NCBI GenBank assembly: GCA_963575645.1
Contig: OY754465.1
Span: 41,938,401-42,002,400 of the forward strand
DNA length: 64,000 nt
From: Xanthostigma xanthostigma
Lineage: Eukaryota > Arthropoda > Insecta > Raphidioptera > Raphidiidae
Reading direction: 5' to 3'
A program made the translations under genes and the position numbers. Shown here in pieces: positions 1 through 10,979 of the stretch. How positions within the stretch are numbered: position 1 is the stretch's first letter; each line of letters opens with the position of its first letter. The notes under the pieces were generated by a model. That model was not told where the DNA came from, did no database searches, and saw nothing but the letters and a program-made list of their open reading frames with translations.

Positions 1-219
1 ATTCGAGAACTCAATAAATGTATTTTCGTGTCTCTAGTACCAAAAACAAACAGGTTACGATTTTTTGAAGGCAATTTTTAGGCCAATTTTCGAAAATAAC
101 TTAAAAAAATCGTATCTCGATAACCATGACACTTAGGGCAAAAGTCATTGGGGTTAAAATGATCACAATGACCACGAGAACCCCCCAAAAAATTGTGTCG
201 GTTCATGTGCCAAACACCC
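1..219. mobile_element. End of an unclassified transposon, cut by the window edge
   Basis: The segment ends in 'ccaaacaccctgtata', a terminus of the 'ACACCCTGTATA' type seen at the ends of many insect DNA elements, and directly abuts family T sequence whose own first 130 bases are missing. The other end lies outside the window, so the class cannot be set. The junction falls at a TA-rich site. No coding potential was seen. Confidence 0.35.
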
Positions 220-1606
220 TGTATAATAATTATAATAATTCGAATCTATGATATTGCATCTTTTGCTTCAAATTTAGGTTAATTTTATTTATTAAAATTA
301 CTTACCACCTATAATATAATTGTTTTTTTTAACTTTCTTTCTTTCGTATTTATTTTAAGTCTCAAAGATTAACTGTCATAATATTTTGAAAACAATGAAT
401 TTACTTATCCTAAAGAATTTAGTATTTTCACGGCAGAACTTTTTACAATAAAATTGGCTTTGGAGGAAATTCATAGACGACCTATAAATAAATATCTAAT
501 TTGTACCGATTCATGGAGTGCAGTCTCGTCATTAAACGGCAAAACTTATGACAATCCAATACTACAGGACATACGAAATCTATTATGTAAAATGCTGTCC
601 GAGCAATATAAAATAATATTCATATGGGTTCCGAGCCATTGCGGTATTCAAGGCAACGAACTTGTGGATGAAGATGCCAAAGCCGAAACTTACAGAAATA
701 ATCCCCCCATGATGCTACCCATAATTAAAGATGACATGCTAAACATCCAGCAAAAAAATATATATACAGAATGGAACAATGAATGGAAAAATTTAACGAA
801 CAATAAATTAAGAAAAATAAGGGATTATGCCAAAACCAAATGTACACAAACACATAGCCAAAGAAGAACGGATATATCCGAATCGGACATACAGCATTAA
901 CACACTCACACATCCTAAATAGAGAACCGCCACCAGTCTGCGAAACATGCAATCAACAGCTTACAATAGAACACATACTAACAACTTGCACTAAATATCA
1001 ACAATATAGATACAATCTTACCTGACCAACTCTCCAAGATACTAAACGAAGAAGAAGACGCGGTTACAAATATAATGAATTTCCTCGAACGTTCCAATCT
1101 GAAAAATAAAATATAAATTAATTTAACCTATATCTATTCTATCATATTATATCCAATTAATTATTATATTATGTACTTATTATTATTATACTTACCTTCA
1201 TATTTGTTACTTTTAGTTCAGTGTAAATAGCCTTAGTTGCTGCACACTGTTTAAAAAAAAAAAAAAAAAAATTATTTCATTGTTTATATAAAATTCCAAA
1301 ACCTACTTACAATATTTAAGTATTTTCATACGTCAAAAAATTGATTTTTATGATGATAAAATTTGTATGAAAACGATTTTTTCGAGAGATGAGACCTAGC
1401 TAAAACGATTTTTTGCCCCCCAAAATCCCTTTTCAGTAAATTCCATCCAAATCGTTAGGGCCGTTTTCGAGAAAAGCACGCACAGGGTCAGGCGGAACGT
1501 TAGGAACGCTAGGAACGTTAGGAACGTTACACTTTTTCGTGCATGCAGCCGGTGTTTTATCAATTTATAAGATTGGTGATTCATCAATTTATAATACGTT
1601 ATCACG
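220..1606 (+). mobile_element. Family T element copy A, left end missing, interrupted by a LINE
   Basis: The flanks of the LINE (220-395 and 1271-1606) are together collinear with the uninterrupted copy B at 4087-4688, so this is one element split by a later insertion. The left end is lost at the junction with the preceding transposon. The right part holds a short minisatellite of 'aacgttagg' units (about 1491-1530), then 'gtgcatgcagccggtg' and the end motif 'acgttatcacgt'. It abuts Helitron sequence at 1607. Non-coding. Confidence 0.7.
382..1270 (+). pseudogene. LINE 3' fragment: RNase H domain, zinc knuckle and poly(A) tail
   Basis: This is a 5'-truncated non-LTR retrotransposon. The frame opening at 382 reads into an RNase H domain: 'TAEL' (Glu at 436-438), then in the 148-residue ORF from 454 the Asp motif 'CTDS' at residues 17-20 and 'WVPSHCGIQGNELVD' at residues 58-72. 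A frameshift near 855-860 moves the reading to another frame, which gives 'IGHTALTHSHILNREPPP' and the C-terminal knuckle CETC...H...C (939 to about 993). Further stops follow, then a 3' UTR and a run of A ending at 1270. The fragment is dead: truncated, shifted and without reverse transcriptase. RNase H plus CCHC places it in the I/R1/LOA group of LINEs, the exact clade being unsettled. It sits inside family T copy A. Confidence 0.85.
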
Positions 1607-1950
1607 TAAAAAAAATGTTTGTTGGATAGCCCATTTATCGAGGAAGGCTTTATGTTATATATGTTACGGTAAATGTAAACTCTTGGGAAATGTACACTTT
1701 TACCGTAAAATGTGCCGGGAAATGTGTACATTTCCCAAGAGTTTACATTTACCGTAACATATATAATATCACGCTACGACCATTAGGAGCGGAGCATCAA
1801 TGAAAAATGTTGCAAAATGTAACTCAAAATTTGTCCGTCCGACTTAAACTTTTGAACGGTAACTCCGATCATCATGTTTGGACACAACTTTCATTTCGGT
1901 AAACTAAGATTAATGTGCGTACTCATGTACCTCCCCCCCATTCGCTCTTT
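1607..1950 (+). mobile_element. Helitron-type repeat fragment
   Basis: The phrase 'ttggatagcccatttatcg' followed after the hairpin by 'atcacgctacgaccattagg' matches the same series in the Helitron at 56190-56270. Both ends are lost: the left is replaced by family T and the right runs into another repeat. Non-coding. Confidence 0.6.
1656..1765. repeat. Perfect 41-bp-arm hairpin inserted in Helitron repeat
   Basis: Arms 1656-1696 and 1725-1765 are exact reverse complements around a 28-base loop that itself repeats 'ttaccgtaaaatgt'. The flanking Helitron sequence is continuous at 56190-56270 without this block, so the hairpin is an insertion. The perfect arms suggest it is young or kept even by gene conversion. 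Confidence 0.8.
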
Positions 1951-2140
1951 TGCACCCGATTTGATTCACGCACATTGTGATGAAACATATATGTACATCA
2001 TTCTCTTCGTTTTAATGGAAGAAAGTGCACAATATATGTTTCATCGCGATGTGTACGAATTAGCACCGGTAAAATCGATTCAGGAGAAATCCATGTAATG
2101 ATGAAAAACGTCAATAACATTGAAACCTAAAAATTTTGGA
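1951..2140 (+). repeat. Interspersed repeat, copy 1 (partner at 28205-28440)
   Basis: Shares 'ctcttcgttttaatg', 'agtgcacaatatatg' and 'atcgattcaggagaa' in the same order with the block at 28205-28440. It holds an imperfect inverted repeat around 'gatgaaacatatatg' and 'atatatgtttcatcg'. Class unknown; any ORF here is incidental. Confidence 0.55.
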
Positions 2141-3209
2141 ATTATGGTCGAATTTCTTTTGTTTGAAATTTCACGTAAAAAATAGTGATGCTACATCTGC
2201 GGACTATAAAGGCTTCAATTAAAAAAAAAAACAAACAATCAAACTATCACTCGCTTGAGTAGGAATTTCTGACGGATTATCTAAAGAAATAAGATACCAA
2301 GTCTATAATGAATCTAGTAGCAACAACTATTTTGTCGACAGGATTATGCACTGAGACCAGAGTTTTTTAATCATTTTTTTTAATTTTCATGTTATACATA
2401 GTTCAACAGTATGCAAATCTAAATAAATATAACTGGGTATGCGGTAACACTGCGTTTGACAGACACAATAATTAAATAAAATGTGGTGACATATTTTTTC
2501 TTCACGCTGAACTTAATAATTTATTTTTCAATGCATTTTCAAAACAAGCATTTTCAGAGTTTACTATAGAAGTAATATAAATATCAAAAAGAGTTGAAAA
2601 AAGACAAACTCATATAAAAGTGACCAGCGTTTTCTAAACGTTCGCAAAATAATCGTTCTAACAATTTATTAAAAGTTGAAACGTATCCAATTAATATTTA
2701 TTTTGAGAAATTATGAAGCAAAACTTTGGAATTTCAACACACTGTATTTCAGGAACTGTGTGTTCGCCAATGTTTGTTAATAGGGACTTTATTTTATAAA
2801 TTGACCTAAGAAATCAGCTTCCAAAGTGTTCGATATTACTTAGGAATCACCCTGTGTATGAAGTTAAGTTATTCCGAATGAAGTGAAACGTTGAGATTTA
2901 ATGGTTAAATCCCTTAGGTCCTGACACCCTACCAACGACAATAGCCTGTGTGTCATAATATTATACTATGGTATAGGCAAATACACCAATAAATAACGGT
3001 TTTCAATTAGTGAAATAACGTAAAACCTATAATATCGATAAAAACTTTGTACTATAAAATGTGTACTGAATGTTTCGACGTGTTAATTAAAATTATAGAT
3101 CGGTAGCGTGTTATATTTACACAATATGTGTACAAAGTAATAGGTAGACTGCAGGTAACTTTATCTTTGCTTATAAATTCCTGCTAGTTAGCCAATGGTT
3201 TCAATGTTT
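2141..3209. other. Stretch without recognisable gene
   Basis: AT-rich sequence with many stops in all frames. The only hint is 'aatcaccctgtgtatg' near 2845, which resembles a DNA-transposon end; no matching second end was found. Confidence 0.5.
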
Positions 3210-3210
3210 T

Positions 3211-3900
3211 ATCATTCCAATACCAGAATGGTACTAATTTAGGTCAAAATTCACTTTTCAAAAATTTACAATAATTTTTCGTTTTGAGGTCACCCGAAAC
3301 CAAAAAATTATATTTTTGGAAAAAGTCTGTGCGTCTGTTTGTCTGTATACACGATACAGATCAAAGGGATCAGCAGATTGGAACCAAATTTTGGGAGGAT
3401 GCTTTATATGCAAATATGAAGATCCTTAATGTTTTTGGAGAAAATCGACTCATGCGCAATAGAGATATATGCCATTACGTTATTTTTTTGTATAATAATG
3501 ACAGTTTCATCACTGTTTTTTTTTTTTTAAATTAGAATTTATTTTCCATTACGTATCAAAAATTTGCATACAAACATATTATAATTATAAAATACATAAA
3601 AATGATTCTATTCTATTTATTTTTAGTAGATAGTTCTGTAAAAAATGTTTCTTTAACTTCACAGTTTCAAAAATATTTTGAAAAAAAGTCAGCTGTTATT
3701 TTGTTATGTAAATCTGTCAGAAAGACATATTATGAAGGTAACCATGCAAACGAATAGCAAATATCAAAATATAATAGTACTAGGCGTTAACCTTGCCACC
3801 GCACGCAATAACAAATTTTATTTTCTTTATTATACTAGGTAGGTATATCAAAAGTCAATATTTTTGAAGTTGGAATGATCCCGTTGTTCAATTGGCCGAC
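3211..3900 (+). mobile_element. Family M element, copy 1
   Basis: Begins with a diverged 'cattccaa...gaatgg' hairpin and ends with 'gaagttggaatgatccc' and 'caattggcc'. The middle has the shared blocks 'ggaaccaaattttgggagg', 'atgcaaatatgaag' and 'agagatatatgcc'. The 83-codon ORF at 3284-3535 is an open frame through the shared middle and matches no family I know. It is older than copies at 8440 and 26671. Confidence 0.7.
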
Positions 3901-4070
3901 ATTTTTTAAAAAGGTTTGTTTAATTTTACATTTACATATTATATAGACCGTTTACACTTACATAAGCTTGAGGGTGGCTCCACCTAACATTTGAAGCATC
4001 TCGCCATTATCATTAAATATCAAAGCTGAGTCTTAAACGACATTAAAAAAATTGGTTGTCTGTAAAGTCG
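3901..4070. other. Short unassigned spacer
   Basis: No gene or clear repeat boundary seen between family M copy 1 and family T copy B. Confidence 0.4.
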
Positions 4071-4688
4071 GTTTACGGACGATAGTTTTACGTGATAACG
4101 TATTCCGTAATACATAACCTAAATTCTACATATAATAATTATAATAATTCGAATCTATGATATTGCATCTTTCGCTTCAAATTTAGGTTAATTTTATTTA
4201 TTTAAATTACTCACCATATAATATAATTGTTTTTTTAACTTTCTTTCTTTCGTATTTTTTATTTTAAGTCTCAAAGATTAGCTGTCATAATATTTATAAA
4301 ACAATTGTTTCACTGTTTATAATATAAAATTCCAAAACCTACTTACAATATTTAAGTATTTTCATACGTCAAAAAATTGATTTTTATAATGATAAAATTT
4401 GTAAGAAAACGATTTTTTCGAGAGATGAGACCTAGCTAAAACGATTTTTTGCCCCCCAAAATCCCTTTTCAGTAAATTTCATCCAAATCGTTAGGGCCGT
4501 TTTCGAGAAAAGCACGCACAGGGTCAGGCGGAGCCGCGGAACGTTACGCGTTACGAACGTTAGGAACGTTACGCGTTAGGAACGTTACGCGTTAGGAACG
4601 TTACACTTTTTCGTGCATGCAGCCGGTGTTTTATCAATTTATAAGATTGGTGATTCATCAATTTATAAGACGTTATCACGTCAAAAAT
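4071..4688 (+). mobile_element. Family T element, copy B (near complete)
   Basis: The left end is 'aattggttgtctgtaaag', with the subterminal motif 'ttttacgtgataacgt' at about 4087-4102; the right end has the inverted motif 'acgttatcacgtcaaaa' (4671-4687). The inner part carries a minisatellite of 'aacgttaggaacgttacgcg' units (about 4536-4606). No ORF of its own. The two ends are not symmetrical: the left inverted motif lies some 20 bases inside. Class unknown; a non-autonomous DNA element is likely. Confidence 0.7.
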
Positions 4689-4790
4689 ATCTATGAACAG
4701 ATCCGGTATTCGAACCTACGACAGTTTGATCCTAAGGTCATCGCGCTGCTCGGGACGCCACATTTGGTTTGTATATTCACAATACAATAG
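4689..4790 (-). mobile_element. tRNA-derived SINE head (degenerate)
   Basis: On the minus strand the block has a Pol III B box 'GGTTCGAATACC' after a tRNA-like arm, preceded by a weak A box region. The plus-strand ORF starting at 4693 is the usual false frame through such a head. A related head lies at 17190-17275. It abuts the right end of T copy B. The body and tail are not clear. Confidence 0.45.
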
Positions 4791-5294
4791 ATCAGCGTTA
4801 CCAGACCGGATACAACGTTTATCCCCAGTTTTAAAATTAAAAACCCTTGAGATTTCCATAGTAGGTACCTACTTTATCGCTTTAAAGTATGGATCTGCAG
4901 TAGAAGTACTACATAATTCCGTACTATCATTGGTTCATACGGATCGTCCATCTATAAAATGTTATAAATAAAGGTAATACTATTTTACAGCTTTTTTTTA
5001 TTAACCAATAAATAATAGCTGAAATAATGTCGATAAAAGTATAAAATATGTCCACACAGTACTGTCATCCTTTGAATTGTATATCATATTATGAATTTGA
5101 CATTTTATTTTATGTTTAAAAGTAAATTGTATTTCACATGAATGACAGTTTTATTTAACTGTTTTTCAAAATACAAAATGGAAACTATTTATATGTATTT
5201 TTTAAATTTAAATTTAATTATTAAAATCGTTGGCACGAAAAGTGCACATCATGCAAAGTTGGCCACTGTATGTACAGAAAATAAAAGAAAAAAA
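4791..5294. other. Stretch without recognisable gene
   Basis: AT-rich, no ORF of note and no repeat boundary that I could define. Confidence 0.4.
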
Positions 5295-6296
5295 TTCCAG
5301 CCAATTGGACGATAGAACCATTCCAACTTCAAAAATATTAATATTTGACATATTATAAATATAGAAAATAAAATTTCTGTTAATACGTGTGGAGACGCGG
5401 GCAACGGCTAGTATTAAATATAATGATAATCGCTAAAAAACAACGTTATAGCATATTATATCTCTTCTTTCCAAAATTCAATTCGCTCATCTGTTTGATC
5501 TGTATCGTGTTCACGAACAAATATGTAGGTAGATACAGACTTTTTCCAAAAATATTTTTTTGACGTGATAACGTCTTATAAATTGATGAATCACCAATCT
5601 TATAAATTGATAAAACACCGGCTGCATGCACGAAAAAGTGTAACGTTCCTAACGCGTAACGTTCCTAACGCGTAACGTTCCTAACGTTCGTAACGCGTAA
5701 CGCGTAACGTTCCGCCTGACCCTGTGCGCGCTTTTCTCGAAAACGGCCCTAACGATTTGGATGAAATTTACTGAAAAGGGATTTTGGGGGGCAAAAAATC
5801 GTTTTAGCTAGGTCTCATCTCTCGAAAAAATCGTTTTCTTACAAATTTTATCATTATAAAAATCAATTTTCTGACGTATGAAAATACTTAAATATTGTAA
5901 GTAGGTTTTGGAATTTTATATTATAAACAGTGAAACAATTGTTTTATAAATATTATGACAGCTAATCTTTGAGACTTAAAATAAATACGGAAGAATATAT
6001 TATTTATTATTTATTAAGAAATATTATATGGTGAGTAATTTAAATAAATAAAATTAACCTAAATTTGAAGCGAAAGATGCAATATCATAGATTCGAATTA
6101 TTATAATTATTATATGTAGAATTTAGGTTATGTATTACGGAATACGTTATCACGTAAAACTATCGTCCGTAAACCGACTTTACAGACAACCAATTTTTTT
6201 ATTCAGGGGACCTTAAAATAAAAAAATATTATAAAATTTTGAAAAGTGGATTTTAACCAAAATTAGTACCATTCCCCACTTGTGGGTTGAAATGGC
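5295..6296 (-). mobile_element. Family M element copy 2, split by a family T insertion
   Basis: Read on the minus strand, the element starts at 6296 with 'ccacaagtgggg' and resumes after the T insertion at 5561, ending in 'ggttctatcgtccaattggc'. The broken point is at the oligo-T in 'ccaaaaatat(T)n' that is intact in the copies at 8440 and 26671. It keeps 'acgcgggcaacggctagta' at 5393-5411, a Helitron-like 3' end read on the plus strand. The inner part has a deletion compared with copy 3. Confidence 0.75.
5562..6195 (-). mobile_element. Family T element copy C, inserted in family M
   Basis: This is the most complete minus-strand copy: 'gacgtgataacgtc' at one end, 'cagacaaccaatt' at the other, with the minisatellite ('gtaacgttcctaacgc' units) at about 5639-5712. 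Both borders are oligo-T and the surrounding M sequence continues across it. A 61-codon ORF starting here comes only from the terminal repeat. Confidence 0.8.
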
Positions 6297-6332
6297 AATA
6301 TATAAAAATATAACTATAAAGAATATGAAATA

Positions 6333-6837
6333 CAGTGTAACCTCTTTATAACGAATCTCAAGGGACCGAGCATTTTTTTCGTTATAAAGAGTTTTCGTTA
6401 TATGGAAGGAAGAAAAAAAAAATAAATTTCACCTAATTAATTTATTCTAAACACATAATATAGTCTGTTTACTTTGCCTGACGTTTTTTGCTATGGCAAT
6501 ATTTGTTTTGTATTTTATTACTTTAGTATCTTATGCGTGTCTTGGGTGTGGTGGAATCATCTTCATTAAACAATAGGAATTTTTCGATAAGTTTAATTAG
6601 CGGCATCAAGTGCTTGTTGAATAGATGATGATGGTTCATAATCGTCCTCTTCACGTATGTAAATATTTGCTGACGCCTAAATATGAACATATTTCTTCGT
6701 ATAATAGAGAATGACTGTTGCGCTATAAAGAGGGTATTAATGTATGGATTTTAAGGTAAACCAACCAAATTGTAAAACTTTCTACGTTATAGGGAGTTTT
6801 TCATTATAACGAAGGACGTAATAAAGAGGTTACACTG
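6333..6837. mobile_element. pogo/Tigger-like non-autonomous DNA transposon
   Basis: Terminal repeats 'CAGTGTAACCTCTTTATAAC' and its inverted partner ending 'AAGAGGTTACACTG' are flanked by TA on both sides (6331-6332 and 6838-6839). CAGTG...AACCTC ends with TA duplication are typical of the pogo/Tigger branch of Tc1-mariner. The second copy of 'cgttataaagagttttcgtt' just inside the left end looks like a second transposase-binding site. No transposase frame remains in the 505 bases. Confidence 0.8.
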
Positions 6838-6839
6838 TA

Positions 6840-7390
6840 GTTAAAAAACAACCAAAAATGATGTCGACGCGAATGTCTACGGAAGCCGATGCATTCATGC
6901 ACACTCACCACTATTTTATGGTAGGTATATAGGAAGTAGGCTATTATGTATTGAAACTGTTTTTAATAAGTAGTAAATATTATGTTAATGATTGAAACAT
7001 TGTCCTTAGCAGCTGTTATAAAACCATTCATTTATAACAATTAAATTAGGTACTATACTCGTTTCATTGAAGTTCAAAAGAGTTCTATTGTGTTAGTAAA
7101 CAAAGCGAAAAAAAATAAACCAAGTTGATCCGTCAAGAATTGCGACTTGTAGAGGAGCTCGGAGTTATGTACATTCTAAACAGACAGCTTCTGTTAACGA
7201 TTTTCAATTACAATTTTAGGACTTATTATGGACTTGAATCAATCTAAAAATGGTTCCATTTTATAGAACAGAACCTCTCTTTTTGAAAATATATAGTTTG
7301 AAACATTTTCTTGCGAAATTAACCTAGAAATAATTATTTGTATGAGCAATAATAGAGCACAATATACCGCTGTCGGTGAGTACAATTATA
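6840..7390. other. Stretch without recognisable gene
   Basis: No ORF or element boundary recognised. Confidence 0.4.
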
Positions 7391-7830
7391 AAAGGCCGCT
7401 GCACACGAGTCTGGTTCTTCCGCTGGAATAGTTGCTAATACTTAAGCTGGATGTCGCGCTGGTTACGAGGATAGAAATGACGTCACTGTGAGCTCGTGTG
7501 CACATTTACAAATTAGATTTTAAAATTAGAACCCGGGCGACTTATCGTGCTTGTTTTGAGCAAGAACTAATCAGAAAACAGTATCTTGTCATGTGGACTA
7601 ATAAACATGGCGTCGTAGTGTGGGTTCTGGTCAGAGACAATAAACGTTCACAATTGTTAACATTCGAACTGGCACTGCGCACGTTCCAAAGCCAGGTCCA
7701 AAATACGCATCGTGTGAAGTGAATTAATAAAAGCCATCACGAAACTCAGCGCCACAGCACGCTTGAAGTCTAGCAGCCAAATCTAGCAAAGAATCTAGCG
7801 ACAAAATCAGCCTCGTGTGTAGCGACCTTT
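7391..7830. mobile_element. AAGGCC-ended MITE, copy 1
   Basis: Ends are 'AAAGGCCGCTGCACACGAG' and the inverted 'CTCGTGTGTAGCGACCTTT'. The interior ('aatcagaaaacagtatctt', 'gaactggcactgcgc') is shared with copies at 19736-20138 and 32122-32556. The 74-codon ORF in it is not conserved in the other copies. Superfamily is unsettled (hAT or PIF/Harbinger); no clear target duplication could be read. Confidence 0.75.
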
Positions 7831-8439
7831 AACCAAATAGATTTTGCAGAATACCATAATGTCCGTTCATAAATTTTTTGCTTGTTGATCTCATTCTACA
7901 ATCTAAATTTTTTGTTACATATTAATTATTGCATACAAAACGTGAACACAAATTCGGGCGACTTTTGTTACAAGTTTCTCACTAATTAGTACACTATACG
8001 TGAAATGTTCGATGTGTTTTTGTGAATACATTCGTTGGTTGTTGGTGTTATAATAACGCAACTCTTTGTACAACCGTTAATCGCGGTGTCGAGAAATTTC
8101 ATATAGGTTATAGTTCTAGAATTAAATTGTTATGCTGATGGCCAACGAACGCGAAAACGTGGCGAAAAAAATATTTTACACTTATTCGTCGTGCTTTCGA
8201 ACAACGTGCGGTTAACTCATTGGAATGAGTTATGAAATATAATTTTTTCGCAACTCTTTGCAAAGAGCTGCTTTTATTTTCACTTATTTATTTTCGAGCG
8301 ACTATAGAAGCAAATAAAGTTTTGAAGTGGCGAAAAAATTGAAATAGATCTTCGATAGGTAGGTATATTGGTTTTAGAGAAAAGATTATTAAAATTGAAG
8401 TGTTTCGTAAACATACTTTTGAAACTATAAATATATTTT
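7831..8439. other. Stretch without recognisable gene
   Basis: AT-rich sequence with no convincing coding frame or repeat. Confidence 0.4.
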
Positions 8440-9118
8440 ACTATTCCAACCCACAAGTGGAGAATGGTACTAGTTTAGGTCAAAACAATTTTCAAAAATT
8501 TTACAATATCTTTCCGTTTTGAGGTCCCCGGAATCCAAAAAACATATTTTTGGAAAAAACTCTGTGCATCTGTTTGTCTGTTAGTCTGTTAGTTTGTTAG
8601 TCTGTTTGTCTGTTTGTCTGTGAACACGATACAGGTCAAACGGTTGAGCGGATTGAAACCAAATTTTGGGAGGATGTTTAGTATGCAAATACGAAGAGCT
8701 CTATTGTTTTTGGGGAAAATCGGCGCATGCGCAGAAGAGATATATGCTAAAACGGTGTTTTTTATATAATAATGGTATACTTTTCATAACGACTTGTTAT
8801 TCTATTTATTTTTTCAAGAAAGTTTCGTTAAAATTTTTTTTTCTAAACTTTATAGTTTCGGAAATATTATGAAAATAAAAAGAAATCAGCCGCTCTTTTG
8901 TTTTATGGATCTGTCAGAAATAAACTAGTTCGGCATTAATTTTTACATGACGTGGAACATATTCTGTAGGTAACCATAGCAACAAATAGCAAATATCATA
9001 TTGAATACTAGCCATTACTCGCGTCACCTCACACGATATCAGAAATTTTATTTTCTTTATTATAATCAAATGTCAACATTTTTGAAGTTGGAATGGTCCC
9101 GTCGCCCAATTGGCTGGA
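8440..9118 (+). mobile_element. Family M element, copy 3 (full length)
   Basis: Starts with the hairpin 'ctattccaacccac...gtggagaatgg' and ends 'gaagttggaatggtccc' then 'caattggctgg'. The inverted 11-mer 'accattccaac/gttggaatggt' links the two ends. Inside lie 'gattgaaaccaaattttggg', 'ggcgcatgcgcagaagag' and a CTAGCCATTACTCGCG block near 9008 that reads as a Helitron 3' end on the minus strand. Frames of 60-100 codons are open in several copies but resemble nothing known. Confidence 0.8.
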
Positions 9119-10265
9119 TTTTTTAAAAATTTTTATAAAACGTTAAACGCGTGCAAGTTTCAAATCAGAAAAGTTGCGTGTGCTTATTGACATCAGAATC
9201 TCATTTTTTACAAAAGATTTAGATTTTTGTCAGAAATCGGAGTTTTTTAAGATACACAGAGCGTAATTGATTAAATGTATCAGCTGGAGCAATTGAAATA
9301 ATATTAAAACTATTGTGTTTTATTTTTCTGCCCGTTATAAGCGGGCGCTAAAATTACCTTAGCACCTGGATCATTTTACTACCGGTTTACATGCATGAAA
9401 AGCAGCTATTTTATATAGAATAGATTTTATTTTGAGTCCGTAATTGACAGTAATAAAAACGTCATAAGTGTAATGGAGTAGGACAAAAATTATTTAAAAA
9501 TGCGCAAACGATCCTTTTTATTTCATTAATGTATAGTTTTTATCTCACTCAAAAGTCAATTTATTAAAATTGCTAGCATTTCCAGTGTAAAGAGAGTTCA
9601 AAAGTTGTAGAGATTCTGAAGTGAATTGAAGTTTACATAGCAGAGAGGCCATGTTGGTTTGAAGTGTCTTGTCTACGTCTTTTACCCCAACATTTAGATG
9701 GAAATATTGTACACAAATATACATTATATAAATTAGTTGATAATAACGGCCGCTAGTAAAGAGTGGCAGCAGTGTGAGTACACGCATATAAACGGCCATG
9801 TTTATTTATTTTATTTAACGACTTGGTACTATAAAGCTAATGGCGTCGTTCTAGCTTTTATCATAGCAATATACGAATACTTACGGCGAAACTTTACCCT
9901 TGCTGATTTTTACCATTTTATGCTTTTTCTCTTTACTTCCTTGATGTTTTTATTCCCCAAAGTTGCGTAAAAGCTATTAATATACACGTTTGTAATTAGC
10001 ATGGAGTATTTTTTTTGCAAAATAAATGATAAAAAGGAACTAAAAATTAAAATATGGTACGAGGCATTTTTGATAAAATATCCCTTATGTTTTTCCCTGA
10101 CAAAGTCAATTATTTTTTTGATGTTACTGAATTAACTTATTTATATTTTTTATACACATGTACCTACAATACAAAAAAAATACTGATTATTTTAAAAGTC
10201 TCTGGTATTTTTTTTATATTTCGATCTATTTTTACCCGATTACGAAAAAAGGGTATATAGGCGAC
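9119..10265. other. Stretch without recognisable gene
   Basis: Three ORFs of 68-84 codons occur here on both strands; none has a recognisable motif, and their composition is that of AT-rich noncoding DNA. No element ends found. Confidence 0.4.
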
Positions 10266-10303
10266 ACATAATCACTCTACAAGTGGGGAAATGGTACTAA
10301 TTT

Positions 10304-10658
10304 ATCAAAATAAAATAAGACCTTGATATTATGGTATGATAAAATTATGCGGGATACAAGGCTAAATATAAAAACAATTTATATTCACTAGAAAATCATT
10401 TAATCGTCAACGTTTCGGCAGAAATTCATGTCTTCTTCAGGACCTTAAAAATGTCTAGTAAAAAGTTATAATATTAAATTTTAATTTAATGTTTTTAATT
10501 TTATGACTTTTTATTAGACATTTTTAAGGTTCTAAAGAATTCATGAATTTCTGCCGAAACATTGACGATTAAATGATGTTCTAGAATCTAGAGAATAAAA
10601 ATTGTTTTTAGGTATATTTAGCCTTGTATCCCTCATAAATTTTCGTACTTTTTTAGGT
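10304..10658. mobile_element. Fold-back element inside family M copy 4
   Basis: Arms about 10341-10460 and 10525-10643 are inverted copies that start from 'atgcgggatacaaggctaa' and include 'cgtttcggcagaaattcatg'. M sequence 'gtactaattt' on the left and 'gtactttttt' on the right look like a degenerate target duplication of about 10 bases. The phrase 'cctgaagaa...gccgaaacg' read on the minus strand resembles the end of Penelope-like elements, but this is only a resemblance. Confidence 0.65.
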
Positions 10659-10979
10659 CAAAAATGACTTTCCAAAATTTGACAAAAAAATTTCTTTTTG
10701 AAGTTCCGTGAGTCCAAAAAAGATATTTTAAAAAAAAATTGTTCATCTATGTGGTTGTTTGTTTGTGAGCACGATACGGGTCAAACAGCTAAGCGGATCA
10801 AAACCATATTTTGGTAAGACACTTGACATGTAAATATGAAATGCATCTCACTGTTTTTGGGAAAAAATCGGCGCATGCGCAGACGAGATATACGCTATAA
10901 CGTTTTTTTTCTGTTATAAGAGTATATTTTTCATAATGGTTTAATATTCTATTTATTTTGTAAGTTCTGTAATTTTTTT

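Noticed and set aside
5446..5631. Repeated ORF beginning MHAAGVLSIYKIGDSSIY at 5631, 11049 and 63208
   Set aside because: The common peptide is simply the terminal sequence of family T translated in one frame; it diverges immediately outside and includes the end repeat, so it is not a conserved protein.
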